Source: Tamarix chinensis (lineage: Eukaryota; Streptophyta; Magnoliopsida; Caryophyllales; Tamaricaceae). From it: DNA of 64,000 nucleotides. The stretch's first letter is position 1. Each line of letters begins with the position of its first letter. The notes beneath the pieces were generated by a model. That model ran no database searches, was not told where the DNA came from, and saw only the letters and a list, made by a program, of their open reading frames with translations. Shown piece by piece: positions 13,371-25,228 of the stretch. The stretch is from positions 32,157,262 through 32,221,261 of the forward strand of contig CM060175.1 of assembly GCA_030549775.1 (NCBI GenBank). The letters run 5' to 3'. The translations under genes and the position numbers were made by a program.

Positions 13371-14500
13371 TGTTGATGCATATGATATCCAACTCAACCA
13401 CATATAAGAAAACCCAACCTAATAGATTTTTAATTTTCAAACTTCAAAGAAAATTGAATTTAAAGCTTTAGAAATGTAATTAATAATTTTATAAATCATA
13501 ATTCAAATTAGGGGAAAATGACTTTCCAAACCTAAGGTAAAAAATAGAATTTGTGTTGAGATAGAGACTCAAATTACACCTAAATCTAACCATCCCTAGC
13601 TTAAAAATAAAAAGGGAGCTAGAGAAAGGAATATAAGAGTATAAAGGAACCAAAATAAAGCTCAAATTGAAGAGAAAAGAACATGAGGTTAGAGAGAGCT
13701 AGAATATTTTTGTGGTTAAAAGAAAAGTGAATTGAAGGGGAGCATAGAGATATTCATAGAAAACAAATAGGTACAATACCAAGTGTGGTAAGGTGTAGTT
13801 GAATGGGTAGATCTCAACAAAGATAAGATGACCTTCACTTTAGAGTTAAAATGGGGATTTCTACAAAAATGTAGGTCAAATTCACCCAGAAATTTCAAAT
13901 ATAAGAGAGAAAATAAATGATTAGTTTGAAAGGAATCTCCCAACTAGGTAAATAAAAGTGTGAGAATTAAAGCGATGATTCCAGAGCATTCATAGTAGAG
14001 AGGTGGAAGAAGACAAAGATAAGTTCCCTCTCCCTCAAGTTCCTAAATCAAACCTTTGAATCAACTTGAGGCAAAACTTAAGTCGAATACATGAGAAGAA
14101 AGATTAAGAATCCCTAAAGAAAAACTTGGAATGTTATTATCATGGTTCCATTTTTGTATAATATGGTTTCCCAAAAAATCTAAGTACTAAAACTATACTT
14201 ATCTTGACAAACCAATTGATTGTTTTGGTCTACTAGTCAACTATTCTATTGACCAGTTGATTAGTTCCCCAAACATGTCAATCAATAATTTAGCTAAAAC
14301 TAGGAACCATTTGACCGATTTATGGAGCTAGTCGATCAATCCACCTAAAAACTCATTTCATTCCATTTATAAAACTTATTCAAATCCATAATTTCCTAAT
14401 TCTACAATATAGTTCTAATTCAAACATCAAACATTATCAAATATTAATAAGTACCATAACTTCTCATTTAACAAACAACACAAAAAGATGGGGTATTACA
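13371..14500 (-). repeat. 5' LTR of gypsy element E1 (1,130 bp)
   Basis: The segment runs from TGTTGATGCATATG to GGGGTATTACA, with a primer binding site at its left edge. It is therefore the 5' LTR of the minus-strand E1. It interrupts the gag remnant of E3, which resumes at 14501, so E1 is younger than E3. The expected target duplication would begin AGTAT at 14501, but its partner lies outside or is lost. A minus-strand ORF at 13943-13716 inside it has no recognisable motif. Confidence 0.7.
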
Positions 14501-15518
14501 AGTATCACTAGTGGGTGATGGAGGGACTATTTCAGTTTGTGGCTATGAGTGTTGTATAGATTCAGTGATCTAAGCTCAATACTTACCTCTCTAGATACTA
14601 CCACCTTTCTTATGACACTAATAGGCAATATGTTCCATTATACCACACCCATGCTAAGTCACATTATTACCTCCAAAATCCACTCCTAGATGATCTACTC
14701 TGTAATTCTTGTAGTGGTAATGCCTCTCCTCAACACGTCTCCTAGATTGACATCTAACTCAGGGTACTGATCCTAAAATTTGGCCATACTTAAGTGGCAA
14801 GCTACCTCTAGACTAGGCTTTCTTCCTATCATCTATATTCTAGCGACCCTCAAATATCGTCTTGCCTCCAATTGAGAACTCAAGGCTTGGATGAATTAGG
14901 AGGCCTTCAAGGACTAATCATACATTCCAACCATGTATCATAGGGTAAATCCCACCAACAACTCCTAATATTTTATCACTAGTCTAATCTTGAAGTGGTG
15001 GACTTACATCACCTTGCTAGCCTCTACTTTTAGAGTAAATTAGATCAAGTCCATGAACCTCATGTCGTACTCCTATATTAACTTGACTTCTTGCCTAAGG
15101 GTCATGAATTCATCATACTTCTTCGTACAAAGAAGATTGGGGTAGAATCGGGCTTGAAGCTCCTCAAGGAAGGGTCCCCAAATAGTAAGCTCTTTGCCTC
15201 TATGCTGGACATTCCTCTACCATACGTCTACTCTTCCCTTCAATAGTACACTACCACGTCAATAATATTATCCAATGGATGACCAAAAGTGGTGAAGGTC
15301 TTCTCCATACCTTTAACCCATATTTCCATGATGTTAGGGTCCTTCTAACCCTTAAATATTGGCGGGTGATGATGCGCAACCCTTTTGAGCCAATCCTTCA
15401 AAATTTGTGCGGGTAATGGTATCATTGGTGGCTGTGATGCTTAGATTTGAATTTCCATGTAAGCATCAATAGTCTCCATAAAAGTCTCGATGTGCTCGTA
15501 ATGATAGTTAGTGGCCAT
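14501..15518 (-). pseudogene. Ty3/gypsy gag remnant of element E3
   Basis: A methionine codon lies at 15518-15516, and the minus strand then reads as gag with interruptions. About 40 codons in is a HHHPPIFKG block, followed by IMEIWVKGMEKTFTTFGHP. That matches the start of plant gypsy gag domains (HPPTFEG...EWIxxMEKIF). In-frame stops occur early, some explained by C-to-T change. Towards 14501 the frame decays into an S/P-rich stretch and is cut by the E1 LTR. The rest of E3 is not seen in this window. Confidence 0.65.
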
Positions 15519-15643
15519 CAACTCCTAAGGAATTGGATTAATTAGAAACAACCAATTTTCTCAAGTATTTAGACTTACATAACAAATCAACACAAAGGAT
15601 ATCCACAACACATTTGCAACCCACTCTCACTCATGGATATTCT
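15519..15643 (-). other. Leader (5' UTR) of E3, first part
   Basis: This short non-coding segment lies between the E3 gag start and the inserted A-related LTR. Together with 23795-24000 it makes up the E3 leader, which ends at the primer binding site at 23986-23997. No other feature seen. Confidence 0.5.
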
Positions 15644-18379
15644 TGTAATGCCCCAATTTTTTTAACCAAACGTAATCCCATTTCATTAATACCATGCTTT
15701 GATTCTAATCTCAAGAAAATTTTATTCTACCCCTAATCAAATTTCTTAATCCTTAAATCTTAACATAATCTGAATTTTTGACATGGAAAATTTATATTTC
15801 GTAACCCAATCTTAATTTCGGTAAATTTTATCACCAATCCTACCTATTTTGGCTAATCTAAAATTATCTAAAACTAATCTTAAAGCTTTTCTTTTTTTTT
15901 TCTTTTTCTTTCTCCTTTTTTTTACTTTCTCTTTTTCTCTTGTCTCCTTTTTATTGTAATTCTTGACTTTGTTTCCTTGCAACGTGCACCATTAGCTATC
16001 ACTCTTACCCTACTATAGCCACTATCATCCATCATCCTTCACCCTCACCATCTCTTATGCCTCATACTATTTCCCAACCACATCCTCCCCTACCATCATT
16101 TTTCATCTCACACAACACACACACAACCATCACTATCTCATGTTGTATACCTCTAAAATATTTCACCTAATATTCAACCATCACCTCTAGCCACCTTAAT
16201 TAAAAATCTCCCCTACATTATCCATCTCAACTACACCACCCTTTTCATTTTCTTTCATCCACTCGTACACCTCATACACAACCCTTTACATTTTCTTCAC
16301 GGCTTATGCACGACCGAGAGAATGATTGTGCAACATTAAATTTTCTTATTGCACAACTAAGCAAACTGGAAAGGTTTGCCTGTGTATCCTTGCACAATTT
16401 GTACACAACCGCTGCATGCCTATGTGCACCTCCTTGATTTTGATTCTATGCGATTAGTGCTCGAGCACACCTATACCTTTTCACACAGCCTACCCATGTA
16501 TGATCCCAGCACATGGCCTAGGTGTGCACTGCTTGTCGTACTATAACAACCCCAAAATTTACTATTAAAAAATTTTATTTTATTAAAAGAAATAGTGCAA
16601 GCAAAGAAAAAAATTGTAAATTTTAAGGATATTACCATCACACATAGTACTAGAACAGTTCACTCCTACCATTCTAGTACCAAGTGCTAAGGCTAAAAGA
16701 ATCAAATATAACTTACTAGAAACTCAAATCATATTCAAATTACAGTAGCGCAATAAACATTTTACTAGGATAGAACCCACCATTGGTGGTGACGAGAATA
16801 TAATTTCATTTAAACTAGAAGTTAAAAAGAGAAAGAGGTGAAACCCTAAAAGTTCCTAATAATCCTTATGCTCTTTCTCGTTACCCACTTGAATAGCACC
16901 TGAAACGAACCTGCAAGGTACATTTCCCATTGAATAGGTAGGGGCCCACGAATGGAATCCTTAGTACTGTGGTACTGAATAACCCTTTAAACCACACTAA
17001 AAAGTAGGCCTGTAATGAAACATATGATGTAAAACTATATACACATAATAATAAATGCATACATAACATCCACATACTTAGCAAGTCCATCACATATTAA
17101 TAGATCATAAAGTGAAATCAATACTATTTGCTGTTAATCCATCATTATTTAATCATCTATCAAATTATACCCATGTGAGTGTGGGAACCCAACTATTATA
17201 GTTGGTAGACCGAAAAAATATAAGGCAGAATGCTCCTAACCACTTTTATTCGTTGGTGGATCGGTTTCCAAGGCAGAAGGCTCCTAGCCACTATTATCCC
17301 TAGTGGATCAGTCTGGCCCCGACTCACATGGTGTTCCATTATAAATGATTAGTATTTTCCATTTATTTATTTACATCCAAGATTTATTTTATTGAGCTTG
17401 GGACCCCTACTATTATAGCTGGTGGACTAGAATACATATACACATATTCTAGGGTAAAACACTCTTGGACTACTATTATAACTGGTGGACCGACACTCAT
17501 AATATAATTTATTTGAGCCTAGCTGAATTGTCTTTCACTTTTACAATTAGTATTTTCCCTTTTAATTATTATAAAAATTACATTTATTTACCTCAAAGGG
17601 GAGATCAATATCCCAGAGACACAAAGGTACACCGGTCGTACTAGTACATACAAGCTACTCAACACCTTTCAACTATCAACCCAAGGAAGTAAAGGTACCC
17701 TGGTCATACTAGTGCATATAAGCTGCACATTACTCTATCAACAAGGATACCTAATCTATAAGTATGAATAGCTTCTAAATAGGTCCATAGAGCTAGATAG
17801 AGTAAGATGGAGGGCCTGTCTGGGACACTAAGGCACATCAGCAAATACTAGAATATCATGGGCTAAACAACATCTTTTGGGTAGCGACCCTTAAAGAGCC
17901 ACTATTCCCAATATCGAAACTTCTACTTTAATTAATTGTGCCTTAATTAAGGTGATTATGAAAAGCACAACAACCACCTACTTATTCACTTTCAATTGTT
18001 TTTTATAGCATTAGGTAATCCTTACTCATACAATTATCTAAGATAACCTAGAGGAATCACTAAGACCATCATTATCTCTTCCAATTTTGATTCAGAATTT
18101 ATTTTCATTTGTTCACATGCCATAAGGGTTAGCACATCATAATCACATTACAGTCTTAGAGTTTGGTTAATTCACATCAAAGGATCATGACACACATAAC
18201 CCTAACATACCTCGAATTCACATCCAACACACAACACCATGCATGATTAATGATTAAGGCACCTCCATCATGAATATAAGAATAACACCATAGCACCCTC
18301 TAGGTTATATCATGCTTTTATGATACTCTCTTGTGATACCTATTGATTGATTAATTACTCTTATCTTATTATTCAATAT

Positions 18380-19320
18380 TACTTATGCCTTATCAAGGAG
18401 ACTCATTTGACCCCCAACATGTTATATGCATGTTGCCACTCTACCCCCATCATCCTTAGAAATTTACTGAAATACCCCCTTACTTGTAAAATTACTAAGT
18501 CATCTATTTTTATTTTCCAATTTACCATATTAACCTTCGTGTTTGCATAATTACTAGATTACCCATTGTATTGGTTAAACTACCAAATTATCCTCCATAA
18601 TTATTTAATTACTAACTTTACTCCTCATACTTGTTAAGTTACCAATTTAACCTTCTAATGGGTTAAATTACCGTATTACCTTTTGATACTTATCTAAACT
18701 AGCAAGTTACCCTTAGGCTCATCAAATCACCAATCACCTTCTATATTTATTACACTTTTCAAAATTTCCATTTGGTTGGTTAGATTACCAAAGTATCCTT
18801 CTTCATTATTATAATTACCAAATTGTCCTTCTTCATTATTATAATTACCAACTTGCCCTTCTCTATTTTATAATTGCCAAATTATCGTTCTCCATTATTA
18901 TAATTACCATTTTACCCCTTTACTTCCGCAATTACCATTTAACCCTTCTACTTTATTAAGTTACCATATTACTCTTCCTTGGTACCAAATTAACATTTTA
19001 TCGCTCTACTTTATTAAATTACCATTTTACCCTTCCTCTATACCAAATTACCATTTACCCTTCTACTTTATAAAATTACCATTTTATCCTTTTACTTATA
19101 AAATTACCATTTCACCCCTTTACTTTTAAAATTACCATTTACCCTTTCTATTATATTTACTCCACCAAAATACTTTCTCACATCCTAAAATTTACCAAAT
19201 TATCACCCCTTCATGTAAATTTACTAAAACCCCTTCTTACTTGTCCATTTACCAAATTTTCCCCATTACTCTTACAATTTACCATTTTTCCCTTATTAAA
19301 CCACTTTTATGAAAATATCC
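18380..19320 (-). repeat. Degenerate AAATTACC / TTACCCTT array in copy A2
   Basis: About 35-40 loosely spaced copies of the words AAATTACCA and TTACCCTT alternate at roughly 20-30 bp, with CTT- or TTA-rich spacers. The array is too diverged for a fixed period but keeps the word ATTACCA nearly constant. The same array is found at the same place in copies A3 and A4. Confidence 0.85.
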
Positions 19321-20788
19321 TCACTACATAACACATTCATATTAATATCCTATACTCATCATCCAACTCCATCAACTATTATTATTTATCATTATACTTA
19401 TTAGCACCCACACTTATTTAGGCCACACACTTATATAAGAAATATTACTAAAATTCCCTTAGGTCCCATAATTACAATATTTATACAATAATGGAAACAT
19501 TAACATAAAATATCAATGATAAGCACTTAACATTTTTATGAACAACAAGTATTATTTTTACACATGATGCATAAATTAGCATGCTTTCCTTTTTATCAAT
19601 CAATACAAGCAACTAAATACACTATACTTAACAATAGTTATCATGCATATAACATATCAAAAATCCTAATCTGCTAGCATACGTATATCTATACATTTAA
19701 GTAAGGTTTAACAATTACCTTATTTCCTACAAAAATCGAACCTTACTGGCACTCCGGTTAACTATTCAAGATTTGATTAGCAAAATCAGTACTTAAAAAG
19801 AATATCAATATTTATCATATTAAAAATAGAAAGAACCAAAATGCATAACACTTTATCAAAAATTAATTAATGATATGATTTATTTAAAAATTAATATACC
19901 TTAAAATTAGTTAAATATTAAGGCAGAGTAAGAAGAAGGGAGGGTATTGCTTTTTAGGTTAGGGTTTTGGGGCTAGGAAAGAGGGTAGGTAGGGCGAGAG
20001 TTAGGGCAAGAGATGAGTGTAGGGGTGGAGTAGGGGTGTAAGTGGTGGTTACGGATGGGTGATCGGTAGCTAAGGGTAGTAGAGGTGGCGACAACAAGGC
20101 TATGAAGGAGGTGTTGGGAATGGCGGAGGAGAAGAAGGAAGACAAAGGCAGGAGGAAAAGGAGAGGTTACAGGGATGTGATTCGGACAAAGAAGTTAAGG
20201 GGTGGTAAGGGAGGTTTTAGGGAGTGATTTGGTGGCTTGGGAGGTGGGAGAAGTGGTGGATAGAGGTGCAGTAGGGTGGTTGCCGAGAAGGGAGAAAAAG
20301 AAGAGGAGAGGAAGAAGGGGCTACAAGGGATTCGAGGGGGTAGCATGGTGGTGTAGGGTGGGAGTAGGGGGTGGTAGGAGACAGTATAGGTGGCTGGTAT
20401 GGTAGTGGCAGTAACATTATGGGGTGGTGGAGCAAAAAGGAGATGAGGATAAAGGAGAAGAAACAGGAGGAAAAGAGGTTAGGAGAGGGAAGGAGGGGCT
20501 TGAAATGGGGCAGGAATGAAGTTGGTGAGGAGAAGAAAAATGAGAGGGAGAAGAGGGGAGTAGGTGTGGCAGGTTGGGCCAGTTGTAGGTGGTAGGAAGT
20601 TGTTGGGATATTAGGGAGAGGGAAAGGGAGAAGAGAAAGAAGAAGGTATGTGTGGATGGGGGTGCAGGGTTGTTTTGGTGTGAAAAAGGGAAGAAAAGGA
20701 TGGGGGAGAGATAGAAGGTAGGGTTATAGGGAGGTAGGTGGTTGTAGGTAGTGGTATAGGCATGGTAGGGTGGTGGAGATGGAGAGGG

Positions 20789-20826
20789 AGAAGAAGAAGA
20801 AGAAGAAGAAGAAGAAGAAGAAGAAA
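20789..20826 (+). repeat. (AGA)n microsatellite
   Basis: About a dozen AGA/GAA units run inside the purine-rich end of LTR copy A2. They produce spurious poly-Leu/Phe frames on the minus strand. Confidence 0.9.
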
Positions 20827-23794
20827 AGAAAGATTAGGCCAGTCGAGCGAGGGAGGAAAGAAGAATTTGCCAGCCCGGTCGAAGGAAGGAAGGAAAAGAA
20901 AAGAATGAGAGGGAAGTGGGCTGTGGCGGATGTGTAGGAGAAGGGGAAGAATAGGAGGAAATAAATAGGCCAACGACCTAAAGCACGAGGGGGGTGAGCA
21001 GAACACAAGCCTAGTGGCCCAAAGAGAAGAAAAAAGAAAATGAAGGAAAGGAGAAAAGAAGAGAAAAAGGAGAAAGAGAATGAAAAAGGAAAAAAGAAGA
21101 GGGAAAATGGGGAAAGATAAATAAATTATGGAATAATAGAATGTAATATTTTTGATAGATAAATAAATTTAATACCATTATTTAATATGTTGGTTTTAAA
21201 AGGATAATTTTAGTAAAATATTTGTTTGGAAAATTATTTAAATAGAATGAATATGATAAAATACAAAATATTTATTTTAATTTATTAGATATTCATATCC
21301 AATTTTATATATTCAAAATCCATAAAATAATTATATTAAATAAATTTAAAAGCTAATTTATCCCAAATAAAAGCTATTTATTAAATTATCAATTTTTAAA
21401 ATTGTAGGATATTACTCTCACATTCGTATAACCATCCTATTTCAATGGTTCACCCTCTTTTTCACCCCGAAACCTTATTAAAAAACAACGAAATTTTCAC
21501 CATAGCTCCACTATACATTCCACCATAGATCCACAAAACTCAAGCTTCCATTTGAATCTAATTATTTCCATTATTACCCTCCTTTACCTTAACTTTCCCC
21601 TCAATTTTAATCTCTAGTTATAATCATATATTATTTCATATTGTAGGTGATATTCCACTGATCTCGGAGAAGGAAATCTAGGATTTAGATGCTTAGAGCC
21701 CGGTATCCTAGTTAGTAAGGATACTAATCGATGTTTTAGGGGTTTTGTGTTAATTTATTGTATGGATATGTGTATTATTATGACATTGTTGCTATATTAT
21801 TTAATGTATGTTATTGATGATATGTTATGATAATATGGATTATATGTTTGAAGAAAAGTAAGAACGAGTAAGAGTTATATATATGATTTTGTTATGCTAA
21901 GTCATATTTATGGGGAGTATATTTTATGGAACAAAATATAGTCCAAATAAACAATGATGAGAGGAAATAAGCATATTTAAGAGTTATGATGATAAAGGGA
22001 GGATTTGGGAAAATAATGGTCATCGAAGATATAAGATTTTGTAAAATAAAGGCTATCGATTATCTTTAAGGGTATTTTTATCATTATGGGTTAATATGAG
22101 AATTTTAGTATTGTAATTTGTTAGGTGGATTAAAATATGATAATGATATCCTATTAAGTATTTGGAGGGATTACTATTCATCTTAGGTTTCTCAAAATGA
22201 GATAATGGTCTAATTAAGATATAGTAACCTAAAATGATAATCTTATTATCCCATGTGTAAATCCCTAGAGTTAATCTACAATTCTTGATATGTTGCTAAT
22301 GTTGGCATTATAAGGATTTATATTGAATTTGGTAATCATGTGAGCCTTGTAGGAAGAATTATGACTAATCTATAAAATTAGGGTTTGGTAATTCTATAAG
22401 TAGTACTTTGAGATAAGATTATTATTATATGTGTAAGATGTGAGAGTTAGACTTTAAATTCTATATACGATATCTATGAGAATGATATATCATATTTGGT
22501 GATTGAATGATCAATATGAGGGAATGAGGCTAGGAGTGTGAAATTAGGGCTTAAAGAAACTAAGGATCTTAACCCTAGAGATCGACCTAATAACATGTGT
22601 GATGTGTTTATCTGCCTCAATGTGTTTAATGCCTATGAATCAATCATGAATAAGATATTAATCATTTAAAGTGAAATATTATGTAAGTAGAGCAAGTTCA
22701 TGTTTTTATATATCCATTCTAGTAGAGGATAATAGTGGCCTAGGAGCATTTTACCTAGAGAAGATGTTTTCTTATATTTTTTCCATTGGAAGATAATAGT
22801 GGCTCAATAGTGTTTTTCCCCAAGATGATGATGTTTTTATATATACATTCTATCGGAGGATAATAGTGGCTCAGGAGTGTTTTTCCTTGAGATAATGATT
22901 TTTTTTATATATTCCCCCAAATAATAATAGTTTCTCAAGAGCATTTTACCTTGAGACAATATTTTAGTCTGTTCCAATGGATTAAGAATAGTGAGGCTCC
23001 TGCTAATTGTGAATAAAAATATAATTTTATAACCTATAGATCAAACACTAATGACTTAAATTAAAATAGTATGTGAATAGGACTAAGGTTATGTTTATAT
23101 ATCCATTCCACTAGAGAATAATAGTGGCTAGGGTGTGTTTTATCACAAGAGGGTGATGTTTTTAGATATATTCCATTAGATGATAATAGTGGCTCAACTG
23201 TGTTATCCTTGAAAATTTGCTTTAGACCATTCCATCGGTTTAGGAATAGTGGGGTACCTAAACTCAACGTATATAAAAGACTAAAAATGGTTATATCTAA
23301 TAAAGAGGTTTGGATTTGCATTTATCTTATGTGGTGATTCATCTATTTTCATTGTGTACCTATCATCAGTTGTGAATTGATGTGTCATTTGTCTTCTTGA
23401 TTTGATAGTATTGTTACCTTACTACGTACATAGCGTACTAACCACCCTTATTATGGGTGTTGTTCAATCCCATAAATAGGAAACCTTGGTTCTTTTGTGT
23501 GGATCTTGGAAGATCTACTAGATGACTACACTTCTTTTGATGTACCATGTGGGGATGAGTGGCCTATTATCTATATTGGATTTTTGGGTGAAGGGTTATG
23601 TTATCTGGTTGATGTATTTACCTGGATACCTTTTTTGATTCCTTGATCTATGGTATTCCTTACTTTGTATTTTGTAATTGTAATTTAAAGTTAACCTCCA
23701 AACTCCTATGTTATTATAAATGCTTCTTCCATCTCTAATTTCCTTGTTTTACTATTAATGATTTTAGCTTTGTGTTTGATGTAAGGGGGTTATA

Positions 23795-24000
23795 GTAAAT
23801 ATTTTACTTATATTCTTCTGTTGTGAAACAAAATTTTTCGGAAGTGAAAATCAAGATGTTATAATTATGGGATTGAAAATAATTGAAATTTTGGTTACAT
23901 ATTCAAATAGTTGGGAAATCATTTTAAAAAACGCATGGTATCAACGAAAAGTATTTGGATATGCAACACCTTTAAGAATAAGAATGCTCTGATACCAACA
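23795..24000 (-). other. Leader of E3, second part, with primer binding site
   Basis: At 23986-23997 the plus strand reads GCTCTGATACCA, whose complement TGGTATCAGAGC pairs perfectly with initiator tRNA-Met. Three bases (ACA) separate it from the LTR start at 24001. The rest is non-coding leader. This is the strongest evidence that E3 is a real minus-strand retrotransposon and not only gag debris. Confidence 0.75.
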
Positions 24001-24376
24001 TGTAAGACCCCCATTTTTCACTACTAAAATATTTTATTTTAGAATATTATGAAAGTAGAAAAATCTAAACAATCTTAGGAAAAATAAGATGTGACTACCG
24101 AATGTAACATAGGATAGACGTCAACTTCCTGTCCCATGTTAGACACAAGATTAAGAAACCTAACGAATCAAAACAGAAGAAGAGTGTACAAGAAACATGA
24201 TATATAGATACTAAATATAACGTCATAAAATGAGACCTCAGTAGTCCCTAAAATATTCAAATACATGAAGGAAGGTTCAACTAAGATACATAAATACAAT
24301 AGGTACCACAACAAAGGGTGGATGAGATTTTTATAACAACAAAAATTAGCAGATTGTGAGGTACCCGTGCTCTCCT
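24001..24376 (-). repeat. Right (5') LTR of E3, truncated by E2 insertion
   Basis: It starts TGTAAGACCCCCATTTTTC, a relative of the family-A start TGTAACACCCCCAAAATTC, directly beside the primer binding site. It is interrupted at 24377 by E2. It resumes at 31290 after the CTCCT duplication, and its far end could not be placed (probably near 31430). No coding content. Confidence 0.65.
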
Positions 24377-25215
24377 TGATGGAAACCTGTTAGGGTTTCA
24401 CGAAAGATCAAGAAATTAATCGAGCGCAAAGTTCGATTCGCCGGTTCAGCCTAAGGAAAACTCCAATGGAAGATCCAAAGATTCAGAGGCACAGTTTTTA
24501 CAACGGCAACTGAAATCGAAGAAAGAATAATCAAGATCGATCAAAGTAAGAGAGAGTAGACACAAAGAAGAAGAGCGAGTGAGAGGTTCGCCGAGAGGAG
24601 AGACAAGTCGCTAGAAAGATCGAGAGAAAAATCAATAATTGTATTCTGTTCCAATTATTTACGTATTACAATGTTATATGGCCTATTTATACCAGCATCA
24701 CAGACTGTATAACAACTCGTATAAAATACTCACACAATACAACCCAGACAACAGCACAGCCCAGTGAAATGGGAAGGAAGGTTGACAATAATTGGGCCGA
24801 AGATATGAGTTCGACCAGCCCAAGAAACTACCCCAAATACAAGGTAAGTTTTAGACATAATTCCCATCAGCTAGCTATTTTGGCTAATCATGGCTATTAA
24901 GGATTGATTAATCCACAATCCAACTAGTCCATAATTAAGGACCGGGTGGCGGATTATACAACCGACCTAATTTTCATTAGCCAATTCGACCGGCGAATGC
25001 ATCATATGGGATTACAAATAATTAGAAAAAATTACATAATCTACACACTCCAGATACATAATTTGCACACTCCAGCAGCTGCATCCAAAGATCCACAGAA
25101 TCCATATGCTGCATCACACTCCTATTTATCCACCAAATAAGACAAAAAATTGTAAGTAAATAATTCACAGCAATTATCAAAATTAATTAAGTATAAATTT
25201 TTAAGGTTCATATCA
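24377..25215 (-). repeat. 3' LTR of E2 (839 bp)
   Basis: It starts TGATGGAAACCTG and ends GGTTCATATCA. It pairs with 30452-31289 almost base for base. A TATA box (TATAAATA on the minus strand) lies at 24684-24691. A plus-strand ORF at 24946-25140 is an incidental frame inside the LTR. Confidence 0.95.
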
Positions 25216-25228
25216 TTCCCCTCTTCTT
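25216..25228 (-). promoter_or_regulatory. Polypurine tract of E2
   Basis: On the minus strand AAGAAGAGGGGAA directly precedes the 3' LTR. It would prime plus-strand DNA synthesis. The pol stop codon overlaps its upstream edge, so coding runs right up to the tract. Confidence 0.85.

Larger units (their letters stand above)
16542..21416 (-). mobile_element. Family-A solo LTR, copy A2 (4.88 kb)
   Basis: It starts TATAACAACCCCAAAATTT, a TG-to-TA change of the family start, and ends GGATATTACT. It contains in order the family-A landmarks ACTAGAACAGTTCACTCC (16648), the AGTAGCACC-like CCCACTTGAATAGCACCTG (16887), CCACTATTAT...GTGGA repeats (17190-17500), the AAATTACC array (18380-19320) and a purine-rich end (19920-21120). 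Landmark order equals that of A3, whose Gag is on the minus strand, so minus orientation. The flanks CGTAC and CTCAC match at only 3 of 5 bases. The ORFs on both strands of 19950-21010 lie in G/A-rich low-complexity sequence and are not genes. Confidence 0.75.
15644..23794 (+). mobile_element. A-related LTR (about 3.3 kb), split by copy A2
   Basis: It starts TGTAATGCCCC at 15644 and has a CT-rich zone near 15890-15960. It is interrupted at 16541/21417 by copy A2 and ends with a decayed GGGGGTTATA near 23794. In 22700-23260 the words GATAATAGTGGCTCAGGAGTG recur, the complement of the CCACTATTAT block of family A. At 23415-23480 the CTTACTACGTACATAGCGTACTAACC stretch mirrors 10595-10650 of copy A1. 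Landmark order is that of A1, so plus orientation. The target duplication is not clear: ATTCT on the left recurs at 23812, 17 bases beyond the apparent end. Full A-family membership is inference. Confidence 0.6.

Noticed and set aside
20202..21008. Several ORFs including a 131-codon frame
   Set aside because: Low-complexity purine-rich end of LTR A2 with an (AGA)n run; Leu and Phe runs on the minus strand come from it.
24946..25140. Plus-strand ORF in the E2 LTR
   Set aside because: Lies within the LTR; the matching place in the 5' LTR is not preserved as a frame with a domain.
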